Below are positions 54,510 to 63,640 of a stretch of 64,000 nucleotides of DNA, piece after piece. Every line of letters begins with the position of its first letter. Position 1 is the first letter of the stretch. The translations under genes and the position numbers were made by a program. Where the stretch lies: assembly GCF_002893765.1 (NCBI RefSeq), contig NZ_CP025938.1:2437501-2501500 (forward strand), in the 5' to 3' direction. The notes under the pieces are model-generated. The model did no database searches and was not told the origin of the DNA. It saw only the letters and a list, made by a program, of their open reading frames with translations. Origin of the DNA: Tamlana carrageenivorans (GTDB lineage: Bacteria; Bacteroidota; Bacteroidia; Flavobacteriales; Flavobacteriaceae).

Positions 54510-57500
54510 ATGATTAATAAAATCATTGATTTTTCAATCAATAATAAATTCATTATTGGTTTGCTAACGCTTACCATAATAGGAGCAGGCATTTGGAGTA
54601 TGACCCAAGTACCCATCGACGCTGTTCCAGATATTACCAATAACCAAGTTCAAGTGATTACGCAAGCACCTAATTTGGGGACCGAGGACATTGAGCAATT
54701 TGTAACCTACCCAGTAGAAGTGGCCATGAGTAATTTGCCCCAGGTTCAGGAAATTCGATCCATTTCTCGTTTTGGTTTATCTGTAGTTACTATAGTTTTC
54801 GACGATGATATGGGTACCTATTTACCACGTCAATTAGTGGCTGAAAAACTAAACGAAGTCAAAGACCAAATACCAAATGGTTTTGGTGAGCCATCAATGG
54901 GACCAATCTCTTCAGGTTTGGGAGAAATTTATCAATACACTCTTAAAGTAAAACCGGAATATAAAAACAAATATTCGGTAACCGATTTACGAACGATGCA
55001 AGATTGGATTGTGCAACGTCAAATGGCAATGGTAGAGGGAGTTGTTGAAGTTAATGCCATTGGTGGCAAAATTAAGCAATATGAAGTCGCTGTCGACCCC
55101 AACGAGCTCCAAGCGATCGGCTTAACAATTACCGAGGTTTTTGAAGCCCTTGAAGCCAACAATCAAAACACAGGTGGTGCATATATCGAGAAAAACCATC
55201 AAGCTAATTTTATTAGAGGTGAAGGTTTGGTACGAAGCTTAGATGATATTAAAAAAATCACCGTGAAAACCATCAATAATATTCCAATTACCATTGGAGA
55301 TATTGCTAAAGTACAATTTGGTTCTGCTATTCGTTATGGCGCATTAACCCAAGATGGCGAAGGCGAAGTTGTTGGGGGGTTAGTAATGATGCTTAAAGGT
55401 GCAAATTCAAATGATGTTATCGAGAATGTAAAAGAACGAATGGCTCAAATCGAAAAATCATTGCCAGAAGGTGTGATTATCGAACCCTTGTTAGACCGTA
55501 GTAAATTAATAGCAGAAACAACTTCAACAGTGTCAGGAAACCTTGTTGAAGGTGCACTTATAGTAATATTTGTTCTAATTTTTTTATTAGGTAATTGGAG
55601 AGGTGGTTTAATAGTCGCTTCAACAATTCCTTTATCGCTATTATTCGCATTTATACTAATGAATGTGTTTGATGTATGGGCTAATTTAATGAGTCTAGGC
55701 GCCATAGATTTCGGTATCATTGTCGACGGGGCAGTAATTATTGTAGAAAGTACTGTTTTTTTAATAGCTTCTCAAGTCTTAAAAAAACGAAAATTGACAT
55801 CAAAAGAACGTGATACTGTTGCTGCCGATGCCTCAAAAAAAATGATGAATGCTGCATTTTTTGGTCAGCTAATTATTCTAATAGTATTCCTGCCCATATT
55901 AGCATTAGAAGGCATTGAGGGCAAGATGTTCAAACCGATGGCATTAACATTTATATTTGCAATGATTGGTGCCATGGTACTTTGTTTGACGTATGTACCA
56001 ATGATGTCCGCCTTGATTTTAAGAGCACCTAAAAATAACAAACTGTCGTATGGCGATAAATTTGTGCATTGGGTTGAGGACAAATACCAACCCTTGTTGG
56101 TCAAAGCCTTACATAAAGGAAAATGGATTATTGGCATTGCAGTCATGCTATTTGGTATTGCAGTCTTTATGTTCACGAGAATGGGTGGAGAATTCATTCC
56201 TCAATTGGATGAAGGTGACATTGCCTTCCATGCCATTTTAAAACCAGGAAGTTCCCTTACAGAAACTATTGAAACAACGACAAAAATTGAGCAAATTGTA
56301 AAAGCTAAATTTCCTGAAGTCGAAAAAATTGTTAGCCGTATTGGAGTTGCCGAAATTCCAACCGATCCCATGCCTATGGATATTGCAGATGTATTTGTAA
56401 TACTGAAACCAAAAAGCGAATGGACTACTGTAACATCTAAAGATGAACTCATCGAACAAATGAAAAAAGCCGTAGAAATGGTTCCTGGAGTAAATTATGA
56501 ATTTACACAACCTATTGAAATGCGTTTTAATGAATTACTTGAAGGTGTTAGAGAAGATATTGCTATAAAACTCTATGGAGAAGATATCAATGTATTGTCG
56601 CAAAAGGCAGAAGAAATAAGTAAAATTATAGCAGGTACAGATGGTATTGGCGATATGAAAGCAGAGGCTACAACCGGATTGCCACAATTAACAATCACCT
56701 ATAACAGAAATAAATTAGCCCAATATGGACTGAAAATAAATACCTTAAATCAAATCGTTCAAACAGCCTTTGCAGGTGGTACAGCAGGTGTTATTTTTGA
56801 AGGTGAAAAGCGATTTGATTTAGTAGTTAGATTAAGTTCTCGTAATCGTAAAGACATAACAGATGTGCAAAATTTGTATATCAACTTGCCTTCTGGTGCG
56901 CAAATTCCGCTTCGCGAAGTAGCTGATATAAGTTACAAAGCTGGTCCAATGCAAATCAGTAGAGACAATACAAACCGAAGAACTTATGTAGGGATTAATG
57001 TAAGAGGTCGTGATGTAAAATCTTTGGTAGGTGAAATTAAAACTAAACTAGATGCAAAATTAGAACTGCCTTCAGGTTATTTTATTCGCTATGGAGGAGC
57101 TTTTGAAAATTTAGAGCGTGCCAGTAATCGCTTGCTAACGGTTGTGCCAATAGCGCTTTTACTCATTTTTGTTCTTATTTATTTTGCTTTAAAATCCTTA
57201 CCTCAAACTTTAATGATCTATATCGCAATTCCTATGGCAACCATTGGTGGAGTCGTAGCATTGTGGTTAAGAGATATGCCATTTAGCATTTCGGCAGGTG
57301 TTGGGTTTATTGTTTTGTTTGGTGTTGCTGTTTTAAACGGCTTGGTTATGATTAGTGGACTTAATGAATTAAAAGAGGAGGGCGTAACAAACTTAAAAGA
57401 TAGAATTGTAGAAGGAACTAAACGAAGAATTAGGCCTATTATGTTAACCGCTTTTACAGATGTTTTAGGCTTTTTACCTATGGCAATTTCAGCATCAGCT

Positions 57501-58844
57501 GGAGCCGAAGTACAACGGCCTTTAGCAACAGTTGTAATAGGTGGCTTGTTAACTTCTACATTATTAACCTTATTCGTTTTACCTATATTGTATCATTGGG
57601 TAGAAAACAAATCATTCCATTTTAGAGATAACAAAAAAGTAATTACAGTTACTACCATTATAGCTTTTATCTTTTTGTTCCCAATATCTGGAAACGCACA
57701 GCAAGAAACAGACAAGTTGCCTACAATTTCTATGCAAGAAGCTGTGAACTTGGCCAAAAAAAACTATCCAAGCTTAAAACAACGACAGCTTGAAATTGAT
57801 AAGCAGAAACAGTTAAAAGGTACGGCTTTCGATTTTGGTACCACACAAATTTTTACAGGGGGAGAAGAACTAAAGAATGATTCTGGTATTTACACGACTA
57901 TTGGTCTTGGTCAGTCAAATATTGATGTATTTGGCATAGCACCAAAACAAAAATTATTTGAGCAACGTATTCAATTAGCAGAAAAAGCTTTTCAGCTTTC
58001 AGAGTTGGAATTAGAGTTGGAAGTTAAAAAAATGTGGGCAAATGCCTTTAAAAGTAAGCGAAATTATAATCTATATAAAGAGCTGGATTCCATTTATGTA
58101 AACTTTGAAAATGCAGTAGCATTAAATTATGAAGTAGAAGCTATATCAAAATTGGAATATTCCGCTGCTAAAAACCAAGCCTTACAGATAAGAAGTAAGT
58201 TAATGCAATCAAAAAGTGAATACACTATAGCATTACAGCAATTAAACCTTTGGCTGGTTTCAGATGTACTTTATACTGTGTCAGATAACATTGATATAGC
58301 GAGCGAAATAAATGTAGATACCTTTAATTTAGAAGCGCACCCTTTATATGCGTTTTCGCAACTTCAAGTAGCAGAAGCCGAAGCAAACTATAAAGCTGCT
58401 AAAGCTGAAAACCTGCCAAAATTCAATATTCAAGGTGGCTTGCAAAAGGTTAATGGGAATTCTGGATTTTATACCTATCAAGCAGGTATCTCCATACCGT
58501 TTTTATCTGGTACAACTAAATCACAGATTAGAACTGCACAGATCGATAAACAAATTGCCGAAACCAATATGCTGTTTAAACAACAGGAAGTGCAATCTAG
58601 ATTTAATCAAGCCAAAGAGAATTACAAAAAATGGGAAACGACCTGGCTGTTCTATAAGAATGAGGTATTACCACTTATTAAGGATCAAAAAACAGGAGCT
58701 TTGTTTGCTTATCGAGAAGGCGAAATTGATTACACAGCTTTCACGCAACTTATAAATGAAGCAATTCAATCAGAACTGCAAGCACAAATAGCTTTAGTAA
58801 ACTATCTAGAAAGCATATTTCAACTACAATATTTTAATCAATAA
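54510..58844 (+). CDS. CusA/CzcA-type heavy-metal RND pump fused to a TolC-like outer-membrane factor
   Basis: A 1444-residue protein. Residues 1-1030 are a heavy-metal efflux RND pump: IPNGFGEPSMGPISSGLGE, GAIDFGIIVDGAVIIVES (membrane Asp residues for proton transfer), MGGEFIPQLDEGD and TAFTDVLGFLPMA. A hydrophobic stretch (1043-1062) ending in SGNAQQ looks like a second signal segment. It is followed by about 380 residues of TolC/CzcC type with long coiled coils (MQEAVNLAKKNYPSLKQR, YEVEAISKLEYSAAKNQ). Such fusions are known in Bacteroidota. Whether the two parts stay linked or are cut is not known. Exports Cu, Ag, Zn, Cd or Co; which one is unclear. Confidence 0.9.
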   Translation: MINKIIDFSINNKFIIGLLTLTIIGAGIWSMTQVPIDAVPDITNNQVQVITQAPNLGTEDIEQFVTYPVEVAMSNLPQVQEIRSISRFGLSVVTIVFDDDMGTYLPRQLVAEKLNEVKDQIPNGFGEPSMGPISSGLGEIYQYTLKVKPEYKNKYSVTDLRTMQDWIVQRQMAMVEGVVEVNAIGGKIKQYEVAVDPNELQAIGLTITEVFEALEANNQNTGGAYIEKNHQANFIRGEGLVRSLDDIKKITVKTINNIPITIGDIAKVQFGSAIRYGALTQDGEGEVVGGLVMMLKGANSNDVIENVKERMAQIEKSLPEGVIIEPLLDRSKLIAETTSTVSGNLVEGALIVIFVLIFLLGNWRGGLIVASTIPLSLLFAFILMNVFDVWANLMSLGAIDFGIIVDGAVIIVESTVFLIASQVLKKRKLTSKERDTVAADASKKMMNAAFFGQLIILIVFLPILALEGIEGKMFKPMALTFIFAMIGAMVLCLTYVPMMSALILRAPKNNKLSYGDKFVHWVEDKYQPLLVKALHKGKWIIGIAVMLFGIAVFMFTRMGGEFIPQLDEGDIAFHAILKPGSSLTETIETTTKIEQIVKAKFPEVEKIVSRIGVAEIPTDPMPMDIADVFVILKPKSEWTTVTSKDELIEQMKKAVEMVPGVNYEFTQPIEMRFNELLEGVREDIAIKLYGEDINVLSQKAEEISKIIAGTDGIGDMKAEATTGLPQLTITYNRNKLAQYGLKINTLNQIVQTAFAGGTAGVIFEGEKRFDLVVRLSSRNRKDITDVQNLYINLPSGAQIPLREVADISYKAGPMQISRDNTNRRTYVGINVRGRDVKSLVGEIKTKLDAKLELPSGYFIRYGGAFENLERASNRLLTVVPIALLLIFVLIYFALKSLPQTLMIYIAIPMATIGGVVALWLRDMPFSISAGVGFIVLFGVAVLNGLVMISGLNELKEEGVTNLKDRIVEGTKRRIRPIMLTAFTDVLGFLPMAISASAGAEVQRPLATVVIGGLLTSTLLTLFVLPILYHWVENKSFHFRDNKKVITVTTIIAFIFLFPISGNAQQETDKLPTISMQEAVNLAKKNYPSLKQRQLEIDKQKQLKGTAFDFGTTQIFTGGEELKNDSGIYTTIGLGQSNIDVFGIAPKQKLFEQRIQLAEKAFQLSELELELEVKKMWANAFKSKRNYNLYKELDSIYVNFENAVALNYEVEAISKLEYSAAKNQALQIRSKLMQSKSEYTIALQQLNLWLVSDVLYTVSDNIDIASEINVDTFNLEAHPLYAFSQLQVAEAEANYKAAKAENLPKFNIQGGLQKVNGNSGFYTYQAGISIPFLSGTTKSQIRTAQIDKQIAETNMLFKQQEVQSRFNQAKENYKKWETTWLFYKNEVLPLIKDQKTGALFAYREGEIDYTAFTQLINEAIQSELQAQIALVNYLESIFQLQYFNQ

Positions 58845-58907
58845 GAAAATGAAGCCCATAATGGGTATTTGTAAATAAAGGTCAATACACTTACAAAATT
58901 TTAGACA

Positions 58908-60110
58908 ATGAAAAATATACTAAATATAATCCTCACACTTTTTATAGTATCAATTATAGCAACAGCGTGCGGAAATAAAGAAAGCCATAATGACGGTGAT
59001 GGTCATGCACATAATGAAGATGCAAAGCCAGAAAATGATGACCACCATGATGAAGAAGAAGTGATGCTATCACAAAATCAGTTTGATGCGTTAAAAATGA
59101 AAATAGACACCCTAGCCATGCGTAATATGAGTGGTTATGTAGAAGCCAATGGTACATTAGAAGTGCCTCCGCAAAGTGAAGCGGCAATAACTTCGGTAGT
59201 TGGTGCAAATGTCGTATCAATAAAAGTAATTGAAGGAGATAAAGTAAATAAAGGTCAGGTTGTTGCTTATCTATCGCATCCTAACATAATAAAAATACAG
59301 ACCGATTATTTGAATGCTTTTAGCAATAGTAATTTTTTAAAGAAGAATTTCGAACGTCAGCAAAAATTATATGATGCAGGAGTTGGTTCTGGTGCAAATT
59401 TTCAAAAAGCTGAAGCCGAATATGAGGCTTCTAAAGCTATGGTAAAAGGTTTGGAGGCCCAGTTGAAACTATTAAATATTAATACCTTAGCTGTACGAAA
59501 TGGAACTATAGTACAAAGTATTTCATTGCGAAGCCCAATAGATGGTTTTGTTCAAAAGGTTGAAGTCAAAACAGGGCAATTTGTAGAACCCCAAACCGAA
59601 CTTTTTGAAATCGTAAATACAGATCACGTTCATGCAGATTTAATGGTGTTTGAAAAAGATGTGCATAAAGTAAAAAAAGGTCAAAAAGTAATCTTTAATG
59701 TCCAAACAATGCAGCGTAAAGAACTAACAGCAGAAATCTATTCGGTAAGTAAAACATTTGAAGACAACCCTAAAGCGGTACATGTGCACGCAGAGATTGA
59801 AAATAAAAAAAATAGCCTTATTCCCGGAATGTATATACAAGGGAAAATCTTAATAGAAAATTCGGAAATTATGGCCTTGCCCGAAAGTGCGATAGTAAAA
59901 GAGGGTGATAAATTTTTTGCGTTTTCCGCTGAAAGGGAAAATGAAGCGTGGGCTTTTAAACCTATAGAAGTGATTTTGGGCGCAAAAGATGGCGATTGGG
60001 TAGCTATCCAATTTGTGGAAGAAATTAAACCAGATATAAAATTTGCTTATAATAATGCCTATTACCTTATAGCAGAAATGAAAAAGGGAGAAGCAGAACA
60101 CGCACATTAA
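58908..60110 (+). CDS. RND efflux periplasmic adaptor (CusB/CzcB type), lipoprotein
   Basis: A 400-residue membrane-fusion protein with a lipobox (SIIATACG, Cys near 21) and a His/Asp-rich N-terminal metal-binding stretch (HNDGDGHAHNEDAKPENDDHHDEEE). HlyD-type barrel-sandwich pieces follow: VGANVVSIKVIEGDKVNKGQ and SLRSPIDGFVQKVEVKTGQFV, with a coiled-coil hairpin between (NFERQQKLYDAGVGSGANFQKAEAEYEASKAM). It couples the RND pump to the outer-membrane factor. The fur-type gene starts 2 bases after its stop. Confidence 0.94.
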   Translation: MKNILNIILTLFIVSIIATACGNKESHNDGDGHAHNEDAKPENDDHHDEEEVMLSQNQFDALKMKIDTLAMRNMSGYVEANGTLEVPPQSEAAITSVVGANVVSIKVIEGDKVNKGQVVAYLSHPNIIKIQTDYLNAFSNSNFLKKNFERQQKLYDAGVGSGANFQKAEAEYEASKAMVKGLEAQLKLLNINTLAVRNGTIVQSISLRSPIDGFVQKVEVKTGQFVEPQTELFEIVNTDHVHADLMVFEKDVHKVKKGQKVIFNVQTMQRKELTAEIYSVSKTFEDNPKAVHVHAEIENKKNSLIPGMYIQGKILIENSEIMALPESAIVKEGDKFFAFSAERENEAWAFKPIEVILGAKDGDWVAIQFVEEIKPDIKFAYNNAYYLIAEMKKGEAEHAH

Positions 60111-60112
60111 TT

Positions 60113-60529
60113 ATGCAAACAATCGAACAATTATTAGAGTCAAAAAATATTCGCGTTACGGCAATGCGCTTATTAATTTATAAGTTTCTTGTAAATAAAC
60201 AAGTAGCGGTGACCTTAAGTGATATAGAAAAAACTTTTGAAAAAGCAGATAGAACAACCTTATACAGAACCATAAAAACTTTTGAAGACAATGCCATTGT
60301 ACATCAAATAGATGATGGTACAGGAATTACAAAATATGCTTTGTGTGAAATTGGATGTAATTGCGAAATTGAAACCGATTTACATTTGCATTTTCATTGC
60401 AATAACTGTGGTGAAACCATTTGCTTAACAGAACATAAAATTCCGCAAATTAAAGTCCCCGAAGGCTTTGTTTCCGAAAATGTAAACTTGGTGGTTAAAG
60501 GTGTTTGTGATAAATGTAGCGGACAATAA
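60113..60529 (+). CDS. Fur family metal-responsive regulator
   Basis: A 138-residue regulator with a winged helix (IRVTAMRLLIYKFL...DRTTLYRTIKTFEDNAIVHQID) and the Fur metal-site segment HLHFHCNNCGETICLTE, plus a second Cys pair CDKCSGQ (structural zinc). Its position 2 bases after the adaptor gene suggests that it regulates the metal operon, more likely as a Zur-type or general metal repressor than iron Fur. This is inference. Confidence 0.9.
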   Translation: MQTIEQLLESKNIRVTAMRLLIYKFLVNKQVAVTLSDIEKTFEKADRTTLYRTIKTFEDNAIVHQIDDGTGITKYALCEIGCNCEIETDLHLHFHCNNCGETICLTEHKIPQIKVPEGFVSENVNLVVKGVCDKCSGQ

Positions 60530-60582
60530 TTGCACTTCCATTGCACGAATTATTAAACTACTTTTAATCAAAAGTAAAGGAC

Positions 60583-60945
60583 ATGACGGTTAATGTAAAA
60601 ATTCCAAAACATCTTAAACGAGTCTACCATAAAGAATTGAAATATTATCGCTACTATTTAAGAGTTAAGCAGTATAGCAAGGCTTGGTATCATTTAGAAA
60701 GAAGTCATATTATTGGCCAATCTTATCCTGTTCAGCACATGAATTCGCATTGGTTAATGCTAAAGTTTGGTATGATGCAAAAAGATACTAAAGAAGTATT
60801 CGGACAAATATTAAGGTTGCTTGTTGGTGGTTGGAAATCATTTATAAACCACGTGCCTCTTGGTAATACCGGAGGTGCCAATGTGCCTCCATTAAAGCCT
60901 ATGCCTATTCCTGATGATATTAAGAATTTAATGCAAATGAGATGA
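60583..60945 (+). CDS. DUF3703 domain protein
   Basis: A 120-residue basic helical protein: HLKRVYHKELKYYRYYLRVKQYSKAWYHLERSHIIGQSYPVQHMNSHWLML and LRLLVGGWKSFINHVPLGNTGGANVPPLKPMPIP match DUF3703 in full. It typically lies next to heavy-metal ATPases and pumps. Its role is unknown. The stop overlaps the start of the P-type ATPase by 4 bases. Confidence 0.88.
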   Translation: MTVNVKIPKHLKRVYHKELKYYRYYLRVKQYSKAWYHLERSHIIGQSYPVQHMNSHWLMLKFGMMQKDTKEVFGQILRLLVGGWKSFINHVPLGNTGGANVPPLKPMPIPDDIKNLMQMR

Positions 60946-62894
60946 AAAAAAAGAAAGTCAATTTAAGAGATTTAAAACCAAATTCAGAAGAGCAACATAG
61001 TCACGATGATGGTCACAATCATAGTGGCAGTTCAAGTAATATTAAAGCCTATATTCCAGCAATCATAAGTTTTTCAATGCTTATTATTGGTATTGGTTTA
61101 GATTATTTTGATGTTAACTTCTTCAAGGATTGGGTGCGTATTATTTGGTATGGCATAGCTTATTTGCCAGTGGGGTTACCTGTAGTTAAAGAGGGTTGGG
61201 AGAGCATTAAAAAAGGTGATGTGTTTACAGAGTTTTTATTAATGTCTTTGGCTACTATTGGAGCATTCATTATTGGCGAATACCCAGAAGGTGTTGCGGT
61301 TATGTTATTTTACGCAGTAGGTGAGTTATTCCAAAATGCAGCAGTAAACAGGGCGAAAGGAAATATAAAAGCCTTATTGGATGTCAGACCAAATGAAGCC
61401 TTAGTATATCGAAATAATGATTATGTATCTGTAAATCCAGAAACGGTTCAAATTGGTGAAAAAGTGCAAGTACGTGTTGGAGAAAAAATCCCTTTAGATG
61501 GTATTCTACTTTCCGACAAAGGTTCATTCAACACAGCAGCATTAACAGGAGAAAGTAAACCAAGTACGATTTTAAAAGGAGAAAAGGTATTTGCAGGAAG
61601 CATCAATTTAGATGGTGTCATTGAAATAGAAACCACCAAAGAATTTAAGGATAGTTCCATTGCACGTATTCTCGATATGGTGCAGAATGCAACATCTCGT
61701 AAATCTAAAACCGAATTGTTCATTAGAAAATTTGCACGTATTTATACACCTATAGTTGTGTTTTTAGCAATAGGTGTTACGTTGCTGCCGTATTTTTTTG
61801 TAGATGATTATGTCTTTAGAGATTGGTTATATAGAGCATTAATATTCTTGGTAATCTCTTGTCCGTGTGCATTAGTTATTTCTATTCCTTTGGGGTATTT
61901 CGGTGGCTTGGGAGCGGCTTCAAAAAATGGAATTTTATTTAAAGGCGCTTCGTTCTTGGATGTCATGACCAAGGTAAATACTTTGGTAATGGACAAGACA
62001 GGAACGGTTACTAAAGGTGTTTTTAAAATAAAAGAAATCAAAGCTATTGGATGGGATGAAATAGAATTTATGAAGTACCTAATGGCTATGGAGGAGCAAT
62101 CCACGCATCCCATCGCAAAGGCTATTTTAGAATATAAAGATGAAAGTTCAGCTTATAAAGCTTCAGACGTTACTGAAATAGCTGGAAAAGGATTAAAAGG
62201 TAACATAAATAGCAAGATTGTTTTAGTTGGAAATAAAGCGTTGATGACTGCTAATAAAATTGATGTACCAACCGAAACCCAATCTATTGTAGAGTCCATT
62301 GTATTAGTTGCTATAGATAATAAATTCGCAGGTTATGTGGTTATTGCAGATCAATTAAAAGATGATGCAAAAGAAACAATTTCTGCCCTACATAAGGTTG
62401 GTGTTAACAGTATCATGATGCTCTCTGGTGATAAAGATTCCATTACTCAAAAGGTGGCTTCCGAATTAAATATCGAACATGCCAAAGGCGGATTATTACC
62501 TGAAGATAAATTGAAAGAAGTTGAACTTTTAAAGCAAAACCCCGAAAACAAAATTGCATTTATTGGTGATGGTATTAATGATGCGCCAGTTTTAGCAGCA
62601 AGTGATATAGGTATAGCAATGGGCGGTTTAGGAAGCGATGTCGCTATTGAAACAGCAGATGTTATTATTCAAACAGACCAACCTTCAAAAGTGGTAAAGG
62701 CTATTAAAATTAGTCGTTCCACACGTAAAATCGTTTGGCAAAATATCGTATTAGCTTTTGGGGTAAAAGTAATTGTAATGATTTTAGGAGCAGGTGGTTT
62801 GGCTACCATGTGGGAAGCTGTTTTTGCTGATGTAGGTGTGGCATTATTGGCTATTTTGAATGCGGTTAGGTTGCAGCGCATGCATTGGGATTAA
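60942..62894 (+). CDS. heavy-metal P1B-type ATPase (zinc/cadmium/lead type)
   Basis: A 650-residue metal pump. The N-terminus has no CxxC metal domain but a His-rich stretch (EEQHSHDDGHNHSG). Actuator motif TGES; membrane motif CPC in VISCPCALVISIP near 306; phosphorylation DKTGTVTKG near 350; HP motif EEQSTHPIAKAI; hinge GDGINDAPVLAASD near 542. The last helix has ADVGVALLAILNAVRL, where the Asp is the P1B-2 (ZntA) hallmark, so Zn/Cd/Pb export is expected rather than Cu. Confidence 0.93.
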   Translation: MKKKKVNLRDLKPNSEEQHSHDDGHNHSGSSSNIKAYIPAIISFSMLIIGIGLDYFDVNFFKDWVRIIWYGIAYLPVGLPVVKEGWESIKKGDVFTEFLLMSLATIGAFIIGEYPEGVAVMLFYAVGELFQNAAVNRAKGNIKALLDVRPNEALVYRNNDYVSVNPETVQIGEKVQVRVGEKIPLDGILLSDKGSFNTAALTGESKPSTILKGEKVFAGSINLDGVIEIETTKEFKDSSIARILDMVQNATSRKSKTELFIRKFARIYTPIVVFLAIGVTLLPYFFVDDYVFRDWLYRALIFLVISCPCALVISIPLGYFGGLGAASKNGILFKGASFLDVMTKVNTLVMDKTGTVTKGVFKIKEIKAIGWDEIEFMKYLMAMEEQSTHPIAKAILEYKDESSAYKASDVTEIAGKGLKGNINSKIVLVGNKALMTANKIDVPTETQSIVESIVLVAIDNKFAGYVVIADQLKDDAKETISALHKVGVNSIMMLSGDKDSITQKVASELNIEHAKGGLLPEDKLKEVELLKQNPENKIAFIGDGINDAPVLAASDIGIAMGGLGSDVAIETADVIIQTDQPSKVVKAIKISRSTRKIVWQNIVLAFGVKVIVMILGAGGLATMWEAVFADVGVALLAILNAVRLQRMHWD

Positions 62895-62955
62895 TAGTTT
62901 AAACTTTTGTTAATCAAATCAACATATTATTAAATTTTGTAACTTCGCATTCAGT

Positions 62956-63369
62956 ATGAAGCAAGTAACCCATAAAATAATGTCCGTGTTAATGGCTTTT
63001 GTAGTGTTATTCTCTACATTGTCATTTACGCTCAATATGCATTATTGTGGGGATAATTTGGTTGAAACAGCTATATTCCATAAAGCGAAAGGTTGTGGAA
63101 TGGAAATGCAAAACCCTTTAACCGAAGGTTGTTCGATTACTAAAAAGAACTGCTGTAATGATGTGCAATTGCTAGTCGATGGTCAAGACGAACTACAACT
63201 TCAACTTGATAAAATTACTTTTGAGCAACAAGTTTTTATCGCCACCTTCGTTTATACTTACATTAATCTTTTTGAAGGTTTAGATAACAATGTATCTTCT
63301 TACGAAGAATACAAGCCGCCACTCGTCATAAAAGAAATCTTCAAAATCGACGAGACTTATTTAATTTGA
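62956..63369 (+). CDS. HYC_CC_PP family secreted protein
   Basis: A 137-residue protein with an N-terminal signal segment (IMSVLMAFVVLFSTLSF), the MHYCGD motif, a CxM pair (CGMEM), the CC pair in KKNCCND and PP in YKPPLVIK, which give this family its name. It is found with RND metal-efflux loci in Bacteroidota. Conserved Cys and His residues suggest metal binding in the periplasm. Its exact role is unknown. A possible -7 box TAACTTCG lies at 62940-62947. Confidence 0.9.
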   Translation: MKQVTHKIMSVLMAFVVLFSTLSFTLNMHYCGDNLVETAIFHKAKGCGMEMQNPLTEGCSITKKNCCNDVQLLVDGQDELQLQLDKITFEQQVFIATFVYTYINLFEGLDNNVSSYEEYKPPLVIKEIFKIDETYLI

Positions 63370-63427
63370 TTTTTAAACAATAGACTGTTTTATCCTATGG
63401 CTGTATGTCATAAGGATATTTTGTTGT

Positions 63428-63452
63428 ATTCGGTGTTTTCTTAATACCGAAT
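63428..63452 (+). terminator. hairpin after the HYC_CC_PP gene (weak terminator)
   Basis: ATTCGGT (63428-63434) pairs with ACCGAAT (63446-63452) around an 11-base loop, with no long T run. The remainder of the 270-base gap to 63640 shows no gene. Confidence 0.35.
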
Positions 63453-63640
63453 GAACTTTAAAATGATTGATTATGAATTTGAATTATATTTTCTTTAGAT
63501 GAAATAGAAAATATAAGCATAGCCAAAGTTACGGTTCTATTTTATATTGAAATATAAAGGAAATAGAAACGAATTCAGTCGATTATTTTAAAGGTTATTA
63601 GGTATCCAACCAATGTCTAACTGTTTAATAATCAAATAAT

